Notes under the pieces: model-generated | The model's database searches: none | The model's input: the letters and a program-made list of their open reading frames with translations, nothing else | What the model was told of the DNA's origin: nothing | In this document: positions 6,968 through 16,068 of the stretch, piece after piece | How positions within the stretch are numbered: position 1 is the stretch's first letter | How the letters are laid out: each line of letters begins with the position of its first letter | Assembly (NCBI GenBank): GCA_034433795.1 | Contig: DAOUAE010000029.1 | Location: 62,001 to 126,000 of the forward strand | From: DAOUAE01 sp034433795 | GTDB lineage: Bacteria; Chloroflexota; UBA6077; FW602-bin22; DAOUAE01 | Direction: 5' to 3' | Length of the DNA: 64,000 nt | Program-made: the position numbers and the translations under genes

Positions 6968-8134
6968 GTGGAGAATCTCTGGTTTGTCGCCGCCGTCTGG
7001 ATCGGTCTGGCCTTCCTGGCCAGCCTCCTCTCGATCCGGCTGGGGATCTCGGTCGCGCTGGTGGAGATCTTCCTCGGGATGCTGGCGGGAAACTTCCTGG
7101 GGCTCCATTCCACGCCCTGGATCGATGTTCTCGCGGCCTTCGGCTCGGTCCTTCTGACCTTCCTGGCCGGGGCCGAGATCGACCCTGATTCCCTGCGCCG
7201 GCACCTCGTGCCCAGCCTGGCCATCGGCAGCCTCTCTTTTCTGCTGCCCTTCCTTGGGGCCGTGGCCTTCGCCCGCTTTGTCACCGGCTGGGCGTGGCCG
7301 GCGGCCCAGATCGCCGGGATCGCTCTCTCAACCACCTCGGTGGCCGTGGTCTACGCGGTGATGGTTGAATCGGGCCTGGCCGCCGCCGACCTGGGCAAAC
7401 TCATCCTGGCCGCCTGCTTCGTCACCGATCTGGGCACGGTTCTGGCGCTGGGAATCCTCTTCGCTTCGTTCGACCGCTGGCTGGTGCTGTTTGCGGCGGT
7501 TCTGGCCGTGGCCCTGGCCGTTCTGCCGCGACTCACCCGCCTGGTCGTGGCCCGCTGGGGCGGACGGGTCTCCGAGGCCGAGGTGAAATTCCTGCTCCTG
7601 GTCCTGACCGTCCTGGGCGGCCTGGCGACCACCGCGGGGAGCGAAGCGGTTCTGCCGGCCTACCTGGTCGGGCTGGTGGTGGCCGGCGTCTTCAGTCACG
7701 ACCGCCAGCCGCTGCACCGTCTGCGAGCGACGACCTTCGCCCTGCTCACTCCTTTTTTCTTCCTGAAGGCCGGCGCCCTCATCGCTCTGCCGGCCCTCTG
7801 GGCCGGTCTGGGGCTCATCGCTGTGCTCCTGGGGGTAAAGGTCGCGACCAAGTTTCTGGGCGTCTGGCCGCTGACCCGGCTATTCCGGCTGGAGCCGCGA
7901 ACCGGCCTGTACACCACACTCCTTATGTCGACCGGTCTCACGTTCGGCAGCATCTCCGCCCTCTACGGCCTGACCCATGGTATCATCACCCAGGACCAGT
8001 ACTCGGTCCTGGTGACGGTGGTCATCGCCTCGGCGGTCGTGCCGACTCTTATCGCCCAGACCTGGTTCCAGCCAACCGGGCCCACCGCCGACCGCGCCGC
8101 CACGGCCCCGGTCGAGGCCGGCCACCGATCCTGA
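6968..8134 (+). CDS. Cation/proton antiporter (CPA2 family), fluoride-riboswitch controlled
   Basis: The 388-residue integral membrane protein has about 12-13 hydrophobic spans, with family-typical segments FLAGAEIDPDSLRRHL near residue 66 and GIALSTTSVAVVYAVM near 117. The TrkA-type cytosolic domain of longer KefB-like members is missing. CPA2 proteins exchange sodium or potassium for protons at the cytoplasmic membrane. GTG 6968 is chosen because GGGGAGGG ends 5 bases before it; an upstream GTG at 6833 would lie inside the riboswitch. Control by a fluoride riboswitch suggests a role in coping with the ion or acid load of HF entry; transport of fluoride itself is not shown. MFS and UspA genes follow on the same transcript. 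Confidence 0.88.
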   Translation: MENLWFVAAVWIGLAFLASLLSIRLGISVALVEIFLGMLAGNFLGLHSTPWIDVLAAFGSVLLTFLAGAEIDPDSLRRHLVPSLAIGSLSFLLPFLGAVAFARFVTGWAWPAAQIAGIALSTTSVAVVYAVMVESGLAAADLGKLILAACFVTDLGTVLALGILFASFDRWLVLFAAVLAVALAVLPRLTRLVVARWGGRVSEAEVKFLLLVLTVLGGLATTAGSEAVLPAYLVGLVVAGVFSHDRQPLHRLRATTFALLTPFFFLKAGALIALPALWAGLGLIAVLLGVKVATKFLGVWPLTRLFRLEPRTGLYTTLLMSTGLTFGSISALYGLTHGIITQDQYSVLVTVVIASAVVPTLIAQTWFQPTGPTADRAATAPVEAGHRS

Positions 8135-8168
8135 GACGTGCCCGGTGCCGTGTGGAAGGAGAGCCAGG

Positions 8169-9401
8169 ATGCGACCGGATTCGTCACCCGCTCAACCCGG
8201 TGTGGCCGTGCCCGCCGGCGATCGACGGACCACGGCCCTGCGCTTCATCGTGCTCCTGGGGCTGGTCAGTCTGCTGGCCGACCTGACCTACGAGGGCGCC
8301 CGGAGCATCAGCGGCCCCTATCTGGCACTGCTGGGAGCCAGTGGAGCGGTCGTCGGGCTCACCGCTGGTCTGGGGGAGAGCCTCGGCTACGGACTGCGCC
8401 TGGTCTCGGGCCTTCTGGCCGACCGCACCCGGCGCTACTGGGCGCTGACCATCAGCGGCTACGCCCTCAACCTCCTGGCCGTGCCGCTCCTGGCTCTGGC
8501 TGGCCGCTGGGAGGTGGCCGCGCTCCTCATCGTGCTGGAGCGGGTCGGCAAGGCCCTTCGCACGCCGGCCCGTGACGCCATGCTGGCCCACGCCACCGCT
8601 CACGTCGGCCACGGCCGGGGCTTTGGCCTCCACGAGGCGCTGGATCAGGTCGGCGCGCTCACCGGCCCGCTGGTGGTGGCCGCCGTCCTGGCCGGGACCG
8701 GCGACTATCGGCCGGCCTTCGCCGTCCTGCTCGCCCCAGCCCTGCTGGCGCTCCTAGTTCTCCTCCTCGCCCGCTGGCTCTATCCACAGCCGCAGGCCCT
8801 GGCTCCGACCCTGCCTCCACTGGCCACGCAGGGTCTGCCCCGCGCCTACTGGCTGTATCTCGGGGCGGTGGTCCTGGTGGCGGCCGGCACCGTCGATTTC
8901 GCGCTGGTCGCTTACCACCTGGCCCGAACGGCGGCGGTGCCGGCGGCCACGATTCCTCTCCTCTACGCCCTGGCGATGGGCATCGATGCCCTGGCCGCCC
9001 TGGCCGCTGGCGCCCTCTTCGACCGCGTGGGCCTGCGGACCCTGCTTCTCTCCACACTCCTGGGGGCGCTGGCGGCGCCGCTGATCTTTCTCGCCAGTCA
9101 GAGCCTGCCGCTGCTCCTGCTCGGGGTCGCCCTCTGGGGCGTTGGCCTGGGGGCCCAGGAATCGATCTGGCGAGCGGCCATCGCCATCATGGTGCCTCCG
9201 GCCCGGCGCGGCTCGGCCTACGGTCTCTTCAACGCCGGCTACGGTGGGGCCTGGTTTCTGGGCAGCGCGCTGATAGGGCTCCTCTACGACCGGACGCTGG
9301 CGGTTATGGTCCTCTTCTCGGCGGGAATCCAACTGGCCGCGCTGCCAGTGCTGGCCCGGCTGGCCCGCCGGCCGGGCCAGCCCACTACCGCGGAGGTGTG
9401 A
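8169..9401 (+). CDS. MFS transporter in the fluoride-responsive operon
   Basis: This 410-residue protein has about 12 membrane spans and MFS-type loops, for example LLADLTYEGARSISGPYLALL near residue 40, GLLADRTRR after helix 3 and GALFDRVGLRTLL in the second half. The start ATG 8169 has AAGGAGAG 6 bases upstream; an in-frame ATG at 8145 lacks a site. It lies 34 bases after the antiporter stop and one base before the UspA ATG, with no terminator between, so it should be under the same riboswitch. Related proteins are annotated as tetracycline- or multidrug-type exporters, but the substrate is unknown. It has no resemblance to the known Fluc or CLC-F fluoride channels. Confidence 0.85.
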   Translation: MRPDSSPAQPGVAVPAGDRRTTALRFIVLLGLVSLLADLTYEGARSISGPYLALLGASGAVVGLTAGLGESLGYGLRLVSGLLADRTRRYWALTISGYALNLLAVPLLALAGRWEVAALLIVLERVGKALRTPARDAMLAHATAHVGHGRGFGLHEALDQVGALTGPLVVAAVLAGTGDYRPAFAVLLAPALLALLVLLLARWLYPQPQALAPTLPPLATQGLPRAYWLYLGAVVLVAAGTVDFALVAYHLARTAAVPAATIPLLYALAMGIDALAALAAGALFDRVGLRTLLLSTLLGALAAPLIFLASQSLPLLLLGVALWGVGLGAQESIWRAAIAIMVPPARRGSAYGLFNAGYGGAWFLGSALIGLLYDRTLAVMVLFSAGIQLAALPVLARLARRPGQPTTAEV

Positions 9402-9402
9402 G

Positions 9403-9825
9403 ATGTTTCGCAAGATTCTGGTGGCCTACGACGGCTCCACCGGGGCCGACCGGGCCCTGGCCACGGCTCTCGACCTGGCCCGGCTCACCGGCGCCGAACT
9501 CTGGGCCCTGGCGGTGGAGGAGCGTCTGCCCCATCTGGCTGCCACCGTGGGCGAGATGGAGGAGGAGAAGGAGTTCGCCAACCGCTTCTACGGCGCCGCC
9601 CTGGCCCGAGCCAGCGACCAGGCGGCCCGGGCCGGCGTTCCGCTCCGCACCGAGCTCCGTCCCGGCCACCCGGCCCGGACCATCGTCGAGTTCGCCCGGA
9701 CGGGCGGTTTCGATCTTATTGTCCTGGGACACTGCGGGCACTCCGCCGTCTGGGCCACGTTCCTGGGCGCGACCACAGAGAAGGTCAGCCGCCATGCCCC
9801 CTGCTCGGTGCTCATCGTGCGCTGA
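9403..9825 (+). CDS. Universal stress protein (UspA family)
   Basis: The 140-residue protein starts MFRKILVAYDGSTGADRAL, the standard UspA first strand with the nucleotide-contacting Asp. It ends with GHCGHSAVWATFLGAT near residue 108, fitting the ATP-binding G-x2-G-x9-G loop, then the dimer strand CSVLIVR. It is a small cytosolic ATP-binding stress protein. It follows the MFS stop by one base with GGAGG ahead of the ATG, so it is the third gene of the riboswitch operon. UspA genes are, to my recollection, among those previously found next to fluoride riboswitches. The gene ends 12 bases before the converging YfhO gene. Confidence 0.93.
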   Translation: MFRKILVAYDGSTGADRALATALDLARLTGAELWALAVEERLPHLAATVGEMEEEKEFANRFYGAALARASDQAARAGVPLRTELRPGHPARTIVEFARTGGFDLIVLGHCGHSAVWATFLGATTEKVSRHAPCSVLIVR

Positions 9826-9837
9826 CCGGTGTGACTC

Positions 9838-12261
9838 TCAGCCGGTCGAGCCCGCCGTGACCGCCAGCGCCGACGCGGCCCGGCGCGCCCGGTGCCACCG
9901 CCAGAGGGCCTGAACGCCCCACAGCAGGACCACCGTCCCGGCCAGGAGTGAGAGGCCGAGCCCGAGCATGACCGAGCGGGGGCGGAAGGCCATCGCCACC
10001 ACGTGTTCGCCCGGCTCCAGGAGGATCGCCCGGAAGAGCCAGTTGGCCCGCAGGACCGGCGCCGGCTGGCCGTCCACCCACGCCTCCCAGCCGGGATAGT
10101 AGACCTCGCTCAGCACCAGGTACCCCGGCCGTTCGAGGCGGACCCGCACCACCAGGCTGTTCAGACCGTAGGCCTCGACCGCCACTTCGCCCAGCGGTCC
10201 CTCATCCGTCGGCAGCGCCGGCCCCGACGCCCCCTCGACGATGACCACCTGGCGGGGGTCGAAGTCGGGCCGCCGCAGCCACTCCAGCGCCTCGGCGTGA
10301 CTGGCCGCCCGCCACTCCCGGCCGACCAGGAAGGCGCGGGGCAGGGCCTGCGGGTTCTCGTAGACATCGATCAGCGGGTGATCGGTGAAGACCGGCCGGA
10401 ACTTCTGCCGGTCCAGGACCACATCCTTTTTCCCCAGAAGATAGCGGGCGTTCAGGAGGTCGTAGAGGGCCGAGCCCCGGCCGGGGATGTGCTGCTTCCA
10501 GTACCAGTAGTAGTCGGCCAGAACGACCGGATTCCAGAGTCCCCAGACGCTGGGCAGTTCCGCCAGCAGCGCCGTGTCGGGTTGCCAGATCTCCTCAACC
10601 CCGGTCACCGTGTCGATCCGGAAAAGACCGCTCTGCTGTTTGAGAAAGGCGATCACCGGCTGGTGCTGAAAGCCGAGCGTGGGGTCAGCGGCTGTGGGGT
10701 TGAGCCGGCTGTTGGCGGTGAAGAGGTCGAGGACAACCAGGGTCAGGCCGAAGGCCATCAGCCCCGGTCGGGTGAGAAGCCGGTAGCGGGCCAGGAGCAG
10801 CAGGGCGAAGGCGCTGAGGAGGAAAAGCGTGGCCAGAACGAAACTGCTGGTGGCCGTCCAGGTCTGCTCGACCAGGTCCTGGTGCTGGCGCTGGTTGACG
10901 AAGAGCCAGAGGTAGACCAGCGGCCCGGCGACAAAAAGCGCGCCGAAAAGGGCGCCGCCGACCAGCCAGAGGACGAGGCGCAGGGCCGGGCGTTCGCGCC
11001 AGGATACTCCCCGGAAGAGGCGGTCGGCTCCCAGGGCGGCCAGCCCGGCCACCGCCAGGTCGACGAAGACGAGGAACCGTCCGGGAGCCCGGACCTTGTC
11101 GAAGCCGGGACCCAGGCTGTAGAGCCAGCCGTGGAGCGGGGTCCAGTCGCCGAACGCCAGGAGCAGCCCGCCCGCCCCAAGCAGGGCGAAGAAGAGGGTG
11201 GCCCGGTCGCGGCGTAGCGCCAGCGCCACCAGCGCCAGGACCAGCGGCCCGATCCCCACGTAGCCGTAGTTCTCGGTCAGGCTGGGTGGTCCCCAGTAGG
11301 CGGTGGGGTCGCGTCCGTAAAAGTGGGGCACCAGGAGCAGCACGATCCGTTGGGGGAGCAGGCTGAAGGCGGTGGCCTCGGGGTAGCTGAGCGTGGCCCG
11401 GACCGAGAGGCGGGTGAGTTCGTAGCTGGGCAGGAGCTGAACCGCGCAGAGGCCCCCGGCCAGCCCGAAGGTCAACCCCAGGACCAGGACCACCCGTCCC
11501 AGGGCCCGAACGGCCGGCCAGCCCCGTGCGCGCGGCCAGCCTCCGACCAGGCCGGCGACCGCCAGGGCCAGAAGGGTGTAGAGGGTGAGTTGGGTGTGGC
11601 CGGCCAGGGTGCTCACCGCCAGCGCGACCGCCGCTCCCACCGCCCAGCCGAGCGCCCCGCCGCTGAGAGCCGGCCAGAGCAGAGCCAGAACGAGCGGCAG
11701 CCAGGCGGCCACCGCCACCATGTTGTAGTGGCCGAGGTGGGCGACCAGAAAGCCGCTCCAGCCCCAGACGACCGCCCCGACCAGGCTGGCGGCGACGCCC
11801 AGTCCCAGCCGTCGTCCAAAGAGGTACATAGCCACGGCTGCCAGCCAGTAGTGGACCATGACCAGCCGTTCGAGGGTGTGGTAGCTGAAGGGACGGGCCA
11901 GCAGGAAGGTCAGCAGATTGGGCGGGTAGAGAAGGCCGCTCTGGAGGTCGGCGAAATAGGGCTGACCGCCGTAGAGGTACGGGTTCCAGAGGGGAAACGT
12001 CCCCTGCTGGAGCGCCCGGCTGGCGAAGGCGTACCGCGGGTACAGAAACGAGGCCAGGTCGCCGCCGCCACGCGGGAGGTGGGCGCCCAGGAACAGCACC
12101 TCCCAGAAGAAGCCCGCGTTGAGCAGGGCCAGCAGCCCGAGCGCCAGGAGGTCACGATGAAGGGGAGGGCGAAGCCGGCCCGCCCGGTGGAGCGCCCAGG
12201 CGACTGCCATCCCGCCCGCCCAGAGCAGGACCAGGCCCGCAATCAGCAGCGTCCAGCGCAT
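9838..12261 (-). CDS. YfhO-family multi-spanning membrane protein
   Basis: The 807-residue protein has about 12-14 membrane spans in the first 500 residues and one more near the C-terminus, with a soluble segment between. The early loop LPRGGGDLASFLYPRYAFA, followed by GTFPLWNPYLYGGQPYFADL, is the signature of the YfhO family, GT-C-fold-like proteins linked in Gram-positives to glycosylation of cell-wall or lipid-linked polymers. The C-terminal soluble part (YPGWEAWVDGQPAPVLRANW) is also typical. The start is ATG 12261 with a TATACT -10 only 9-14 bases upstream, implying a nearly leaderless mRNA. The true acceptor and sugar are unknown. Confidence 0.82.
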   Translation of the reverse strand: MRWTLLIAGLVLLWAGGMAVAWALHRAGRLRPPLHRDLLALGLLALLNAGFFWEVLFLGAHLPRGGGDLASFLYPRYAFASRALQQGTFPLWNPYLYGGQPYFADLQSGLLYPPNLLTFLLARPFSYHTLERLVMVHYWLAAVAMYLFGRRLGLGVAASLVGAVVWGWSGFLVAHLGHYNMVAVAAWLPLVLALLWPALSGGALGWAVGAAVALAVSTLAGHTQLTLYTLLALAVAGLVGGWPRARGWPAVRALGRVVLVLGLTFGLAGGLCAVQLLPSYELTRLSVRATLSYPEATAFSLLPQRIVLLLVPHFYGRDPTAYWGPPSLTENYGYVGIGPLVLALVALALRRDRATLFFALLGAGGLLLAFGDWTPLHGWLYSLGPGFDKVRAPGRFLVFVDLAVAGLAALGADRLFRGVSWRERPALRLVLWLVGGALFGALFVAGPLVYLWLFVNQRQHQDLVEQTWTATSSFVLATLFLLSAFALLLLARYRLLTRPGLMAFGLTLVVLDLFTANSRLNPTAADPTLGFQHQPVIAFLKQQSGLFRIDTVTGVEEIWQPDTALLAELPSVWGLWNPVVLADYYWYWKQHIPGRGSALYDLLNARYLLGKKDVVLDRQKFRPVFTDHPLIDVYENPQALPRAFLVGREWRAASHAEALEWLRRPDFDPRQVVIVEGASGPALPTDEGPLGEVAVEAYGLNSLVVRVRLERPGYLVLSEVYYPGWEAWVDGQPAPVLRANWLFRAILLEPGEHVVAMAFRPRSVMLGLGLSLLAGTVVLLWGVQALWRWHRARRAASALAVTAGSTG

Positions 12262-12269
12262 CGGCCCTC

Positions 12270-12275
12270 AGTATA
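12270..12275 (-). promoter_or_regulatory. -10 box of the YfhO gene
   Basis: TATACT on the minus strand ends 8 bases before ATG 12261, which places the transcript start at or within two or three bases of the start codon. No convincing -35 is seen. Confidence 0.4.
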
Positions 12276-12289
12276 CCATACGGGCCGGC

Positions 12290-14977
12290 TCAGTCGCGGG
12301 CCAGCGGATTCCGCACCACCCAGACCTGGTCGGGCAGCCGTAATGCCAGCCAGCGGCCGTCGCTCGACCAGGCCACCTCCTCGACCGTCAGCCCGCGGGT
12401 CAGGGGACGCGCGTCCTGGCCATCGGCGCGCACCAGCCACAGGTCGTCTTCACCCCAGTAGACCAGGGCCGCGCCATCAGGCGCCCAGCGCGGGGCCCGG
12501 CGCTCGAACCAGGCGACGGCCGCGGCCGGATCGGCAAAGCGCCGGGGGCCGGCCACCGGCCGGATGACCGTGGAGCCGGCCGGCACACCAGGAGCGGGCC
12601 CCAGAACCAGGTGGACCGCAAACGGCTGGCCGGGCTGAAAATCGCTCCCCATCAGCCGGCCCTGGGCGTCCAGCCGGGGTGTCCCGAGGACCAGCAGGGC
12701 CAGCCGCTGGCCATCTGGCGACCAGCGCCCCTGGAAGGCCCCCAAACCGATCCGCTCGGCCCGCCCGGCCTGGACCAGCCAGCGCCGGAGATCGGCCACC
12801 TGATCGGCCGGCGGCCACGGTCCCGGCCGGTTCGGCCACTGGACGTAGAGGAAGGCCCGACTGTCGGGCGCCCAGTCGCGAAACTGCTGGAAGGCGGTCG
12901 GCTGGGGGCTCTCCTCTACCAGGGAGGTGACCGTCCGGCGGGGCAGGTCGAGCAGGCGGAGCACCGGCCGGCCCGGGCCCCAGTCCTCGATCGCCACGTA
13001 CTGGCGGTCGGGTGACCAGGCGTAGGCCGTGCCGGGCGGCAGACGCTGGCCGGGAATCGGGGGGCGGATCGCCCCGGTCGTCGTATTGATCACCCACAGA
13101 GCGTTGCAGGCCGTTCCGCAGTGCTCGGTGAAACTCAGCTCCCGCTCGTTCAGCCAGGCCACCAGAGCCGGATTGGGGCTGACCGCCGCTCCGGTGGTCA
13201 GGGGCAGATGGCGGGACGTGCCGTCGGTCTCGACCAGCCAGAGAACCTCCGGGCCGTCCGGCGTCTTCTGGCCGACCACCGCCAGCGTTCGTCCGCCCGG
13301 CGCCCAGAGCGGGGTTCGCGGGGCGGGGATGGCGATCCGACGCGGCACGAAGTCCGGTCCGACCAGCAGGGAGAGCCCATCGGCGGCCACCACCGCCAGG
13401 ACCGGCGCCTGGTCAGACCAGGCCAGCGCCCAGTCACCGGGTGGCGGGGCGACCGGCAGCCGGGAGATCAGGGAAACGTCGGGCGGCAGACCGGTGGCCC
13501 CTGGCGCGGGGGTCGGGCTGGGTGAGAGCGGGCCAGCGGTCGGCGTCGCGGAGGGAGTGACCGCCGGCCGGACGGGGGTGGGGGTGGGCGGCGGAACCGC
13601 CACGTGGATGGCGGGCCACCAGGCGTAGAGGCGGTCCCAGGCGAGGTGGCCGTAGGAGCCAAACCAGCCCGGGCTTGGCGTCAGTTCGTCCACCACCGGC
13701 CGCTGGTCGGCGCCGTCGGCCCGCATCAGCCAGATCTGCGCCCGCTCGCCCTGCAATCGGGCGAAAAGAAGGAACTGACCGTCGCGCGACCACTGCGGCC
13801 GCTCGTCGCGGAAACGGGCGTCGGCAGTCAACGGCCGTCGGACCGACCCATCGGCGGCGATCAGCCAGATGCGTCGCTCGGCCAGGGTCTGTCGGACGCG
13901 CTCGCCCCCGGCCTCTCCGGGCAACTCCGGGCCGCTGGTGACCGCCAGCCAGCGGCCGTCGGGCGACCAGGCGGGGAAAAGATCGGCTCGTCCGTTTTCG
14001 GACAGGCGCTGGCGCCGGCCGTCGGGCCGGACCACCGTGATCGCCTTGGCCTCCCAGGTCATCCGGCCGCCGCCCTCGACGACCGCCAGGGTCTGGCCGT
14101 CCGGTGCCCAGGCCAGGAAGTCGCTGAAAACGAGGGTGCGCGGAACGATCTCGACCGGCGTCCCGCCGTCCACCGGCACGCGCATAAGCGGCGCGCCGTC
14201 GGCCAGGAGCGAGGCGGACAGCTGCCACCCCTGCCAGAAGAGCAGACTGCGTCCGTCGGGCGACCAGCCGGCCAGGTGGCTCTGGGTCTGGAAGGGGTCG
14301 GGGTTGCGGTAGACCTCGCGCGTCTCAGTCCCGTCAGCCCGCACCCGCCAGAGCCCCTGGAGCGTGACCCGTCCGTCGGCCTGCCGCTCGAGTCGCTCGA
14401 AGGCGATCCACTGCCCATCGGGCGACCAGGCCAGGGCCATCACGCCGGTCCCCTCCCGGGCGCTCGGCGGGACCAGTTCCCGGCGCTCACCGCCCGCGGC
14501 GCTTACCAGATACAGTCCACCCCGGCTGATGTAGGCCAGCCGGTCGGCGGTCGGCGACCAGGCCACCGGCTCCCGCACGGGGTCGAGGAGGTCCACCGGG
14601 CGCTGGTCGGTGCCGGCCCGGCGCCCGACCCAGAGGAAGCGGGGCTCTTTTTGAAAAGCCAGCCACTCGCCCGAGGGCGACCAGCGCGGCGAGTGGGTGC
14701 GGCCATCGGTGGTCAGGCGCTGAGCCGGGCCGTCTGGCAGGGCCTGAACATAGAGATCGCCTCCCCGGATAAAGGCCAGCCAGCCCAGGGGCGCCACCGG
14801 GGTAGGGGTCGGTGTCGGCCGCTGGGCCACCGCGGTGGCGGTGAGTTCGGCCGGCCGCTTGAGGCCGGCCTCGATCTGAACGGCCTGGCAGCCGGCGATG
14901 AGGGTCAGCAGGCCAAACAGGCAGAGCACCGCGATCCCTCTACCACCCGATCGCCCCTGACTCTCGATTCTCCCCAT
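12290..14977 (-). CDS. Large beta-propeller (TolB/WD40-like, PD40) lipoprotein
   Basis: From ATG 14977 (GGAGG 5 bases upstream) the 895-residue protein begins with a lipoprotein signal, LFGLLTLIAGC, cut before Cys near residue 33. A threonine/proline spacer follows. Most of the rest is built from about 12-14 repeats of the PD40 type, each with W(S/A)PDG(R/Q) and a following beta strand (for example LAWSPDGQWIAFERL, PAWSPDGRWLAVTS). A second Pro/Thr-rich linker near residue 480 splits the repeats into two probable propellers. Such TolB-like propellers bind ligands or proteins outside the membrane; no enzyme motif is visible. It lies 28 bases upstream of the YfhO gene on the same strand. Confidence 0.8.
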   Translation of the reverse strand: MGRIESQGRSGGRGIAVLCLFGLLTLIAGCQAVQIEAGLKRPAELTATAVAQRPTPTPTPVAPLGWLAFIRGGDLYVQALPDGPAQRLTTDGRTHSPRWSPSGEWLAFQKEPRFLWVGRRAGTDQRPVDLLDPVREPVAWSPTADRLAYISRGGLYLVSAAGGERRELVPPSAREGTGVMALAWSPDGQWIAFERLERQADGRVTLQGLWRVRADGTETREVYRNPDPFQTQSHLAGWSPDGRSLLFWQGWQLSASLLADGAPLMRVPVDGGTPVEIVPRTLVFSDFLAWAPDGQTLAVVEGGGRMTWEAKAITVVRPDGRRQRLSENGRADLFPAWSPDGRWLAVTSGPELPGEAGGERVRQTLAERRIWLIAADGSVRRPLTADARFRDERPQWSRDGQFLLFARLQGERAQIWLMRADGADQRPVVDELTPSPGWFGSYGHLAWDRLYAWWPAIHVAVPPPTPTPVRPAVTPSATPTAGPLSPSPTPAPGATGLPPDVSLISRLPVAPPPGDWALAWSDQAPVLAVVAADGLSLLVGPDFVPRRIAIPAPRTPLWAPGGRTLAVVGQKTPDGPEVLWLVETDGTSRHLPLTTGAAVSPNPALVAWLNERELSFTEHCGTACNALWVINTTTGAIRPPIPGQRLPPGTAYAWSPDRQYVAIEDWGPGRPVLRLLDLPRRTVTSLVEESPQPTAFQQFRDWAPDSRAFLYVQWPNRPGPWPPADQVADLRRWLVQAGRAERIGLGAFQGRWSPDGQRLALLVLGTPRLDAQGRLMGSDFQPGQPFAVHLVLGPAPGVPAGSTVIRPVAGPRRFADPAAAVAWFERRAPRWAPDGAALVYWGEDDLWLVRADGQDARPLTRGLTVEEVAWSSDGRWLALRLPDQVWVVRNPLARD

Positions 14978-15068
14978 CGTGCCTCCAGGAGTGCGACGTG
15001 TGCAGATCCGCGTGACCATCGAGCCAGCGGGGATCACCCGGATCCGCCGGTCCAGTCTACCGCCTGGG

Positions 15069-15108
15069 GGTGACCGGCGTGTGTCGCCGGCGTTACAGGG
15101 TTGTCACC
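15069..15108. other. Nested hairpin after the histidine kinase gene
   Basis: GGTGAC/GTCACC (15069-15074, 15103-15108) encloses CCGGCG/CGCCGG (15074-15090) with loop TGTGT. It lies just past the last gene of the hisS operon. Without a T run it is only a possible factor-dependent or non-canonical terminator. Confidence 0.3.
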
Positions 15109-15111
15109 GCC

Positions 15112-16068
15112 TCACCCTGCCTCAAGGGGGAGTCGGAGCGTGGCCACCGTTCCCTGGCCAGGGCGGCTGCGGATCAGCAGGGTTCCGCGGTGCCGGCGGG
15201 CGACGCGCTCGACCAGGGCCAGTCCCAGTCCGCTCCCCTCGTGGCTGGCTGTCCCCTGACCACGATAGAGTTCCTCGGTGACGTGGGGCAGATCGGCCGG
15301 CGCGATGCCGCAGCCGGCATCGGCCACCTCAAAGACCACCGCTCCCATCTCCTCCCGCAGCCGGACCTCCACCGGCCGATCCGGCGGCGAGAACTTCAGG
15401 GCGTTGTCGAGCAGGTTGAAGAGCGCCAGGGCCACGAGATCACGATCGGCCAGCACCGGTCCCGGTGGCCAGGGGAGTTTCTGGACCTGGACGGTCACCG
15501 ACCGGGCGGCGTAGGCCGGCAGGGCCCGAACGGCCGCCACCGCCTCGGCCACCACCGCCGTGGGGTCCACTCTCTCCAGGGCGAGCGTCGCCGTCTCCAG
15601 GTCGGCGAGCTGGCGCAGGCTGTCCACCAACCGGGCCAGCCGCTCGACCTGCTGGCGGACCGTGACCAGGGAGCGGCGAGCGTCGGCGTCCAGCGGCGCG
15701 GCCTCCAGGTTGGCCAGGCCGGCCCGGGCCGCCGTCAGGGGATTGCGGAACTCGTGGCTGAGGCGGCGCAGAAACCGCTGGCGAGCCGCCGCCTGGGCCG
15801 CTCGCTCGGCCTGCAGGCGCTGGTCGACCTGCCGGCCGGTGCGCGTGCGCCAGGTCTGGAGTCCCAGACCGAGGGCGCTGAGGAACAGGCCGCCGGCCGG
15901 GGCCAGCACGGCCAGGCTGGCCTGAAACCGGCCGACCAGAAAGGTCTCCGGCCAGAGACCGGCGGCCATCCCCAGCCCCACGAGCCCTCCGCCGAGGGCG
16001 GGGACCATCAGCAGCGCCCACCGCGCCTGCGGTAACCGGACGCGCACCGCCACGGTCGGCGCTCTCAC
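15112..16068 (-). CDS. Sensor histidine kinase
   Basis: The 318-residue protein has two membrane helices (about 17-37 and 50-70) with almost no extracellular loop. A short linker leads to the dimerisation/phosphoacceptor helix RRLSHEFRNPLTAARAGL, with the phosphorylated His at about 105. The ATPase domain shows the N box NLLDNALKFS, then VADAGCGIAPADLPHVTEELYRG and GSGLGLALVERVARRHRG. With no sensory domain outside the membrane, it probably senses a membrane or internal signal. Its GTG start overlaps the response-regulator stop by four bases, so the two form a translationally coupled two-component system. Confidence 0.92.
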   Translation of the reverse strand: MRAPTVAVRVRLPQARWALLMVPALGGGLVGLGMAAGLWPETFLVGRFQASLAVLAPAGGLFLSALGLGLQTWRTRTGRQVDQRLQAERAAQAAARQRFLRRLSHEFRNPLTAARAGLANLEAAPLDADARRSLVTVRQQVERLARLVDSLRQLADLETATLALERVDPTAVVAEAVAAVRALPAYAARSVTVQVQKLPWPPGPVLADRDLVALALFNLLDNALKFSPPDRPVEVRLREEMGAVVFEVADAGCGIAPADLPHVTEELYRGQGTASHEGSGLGLALVERVARRHRGTLLIRSRPGQGTVATLRLPLEAG

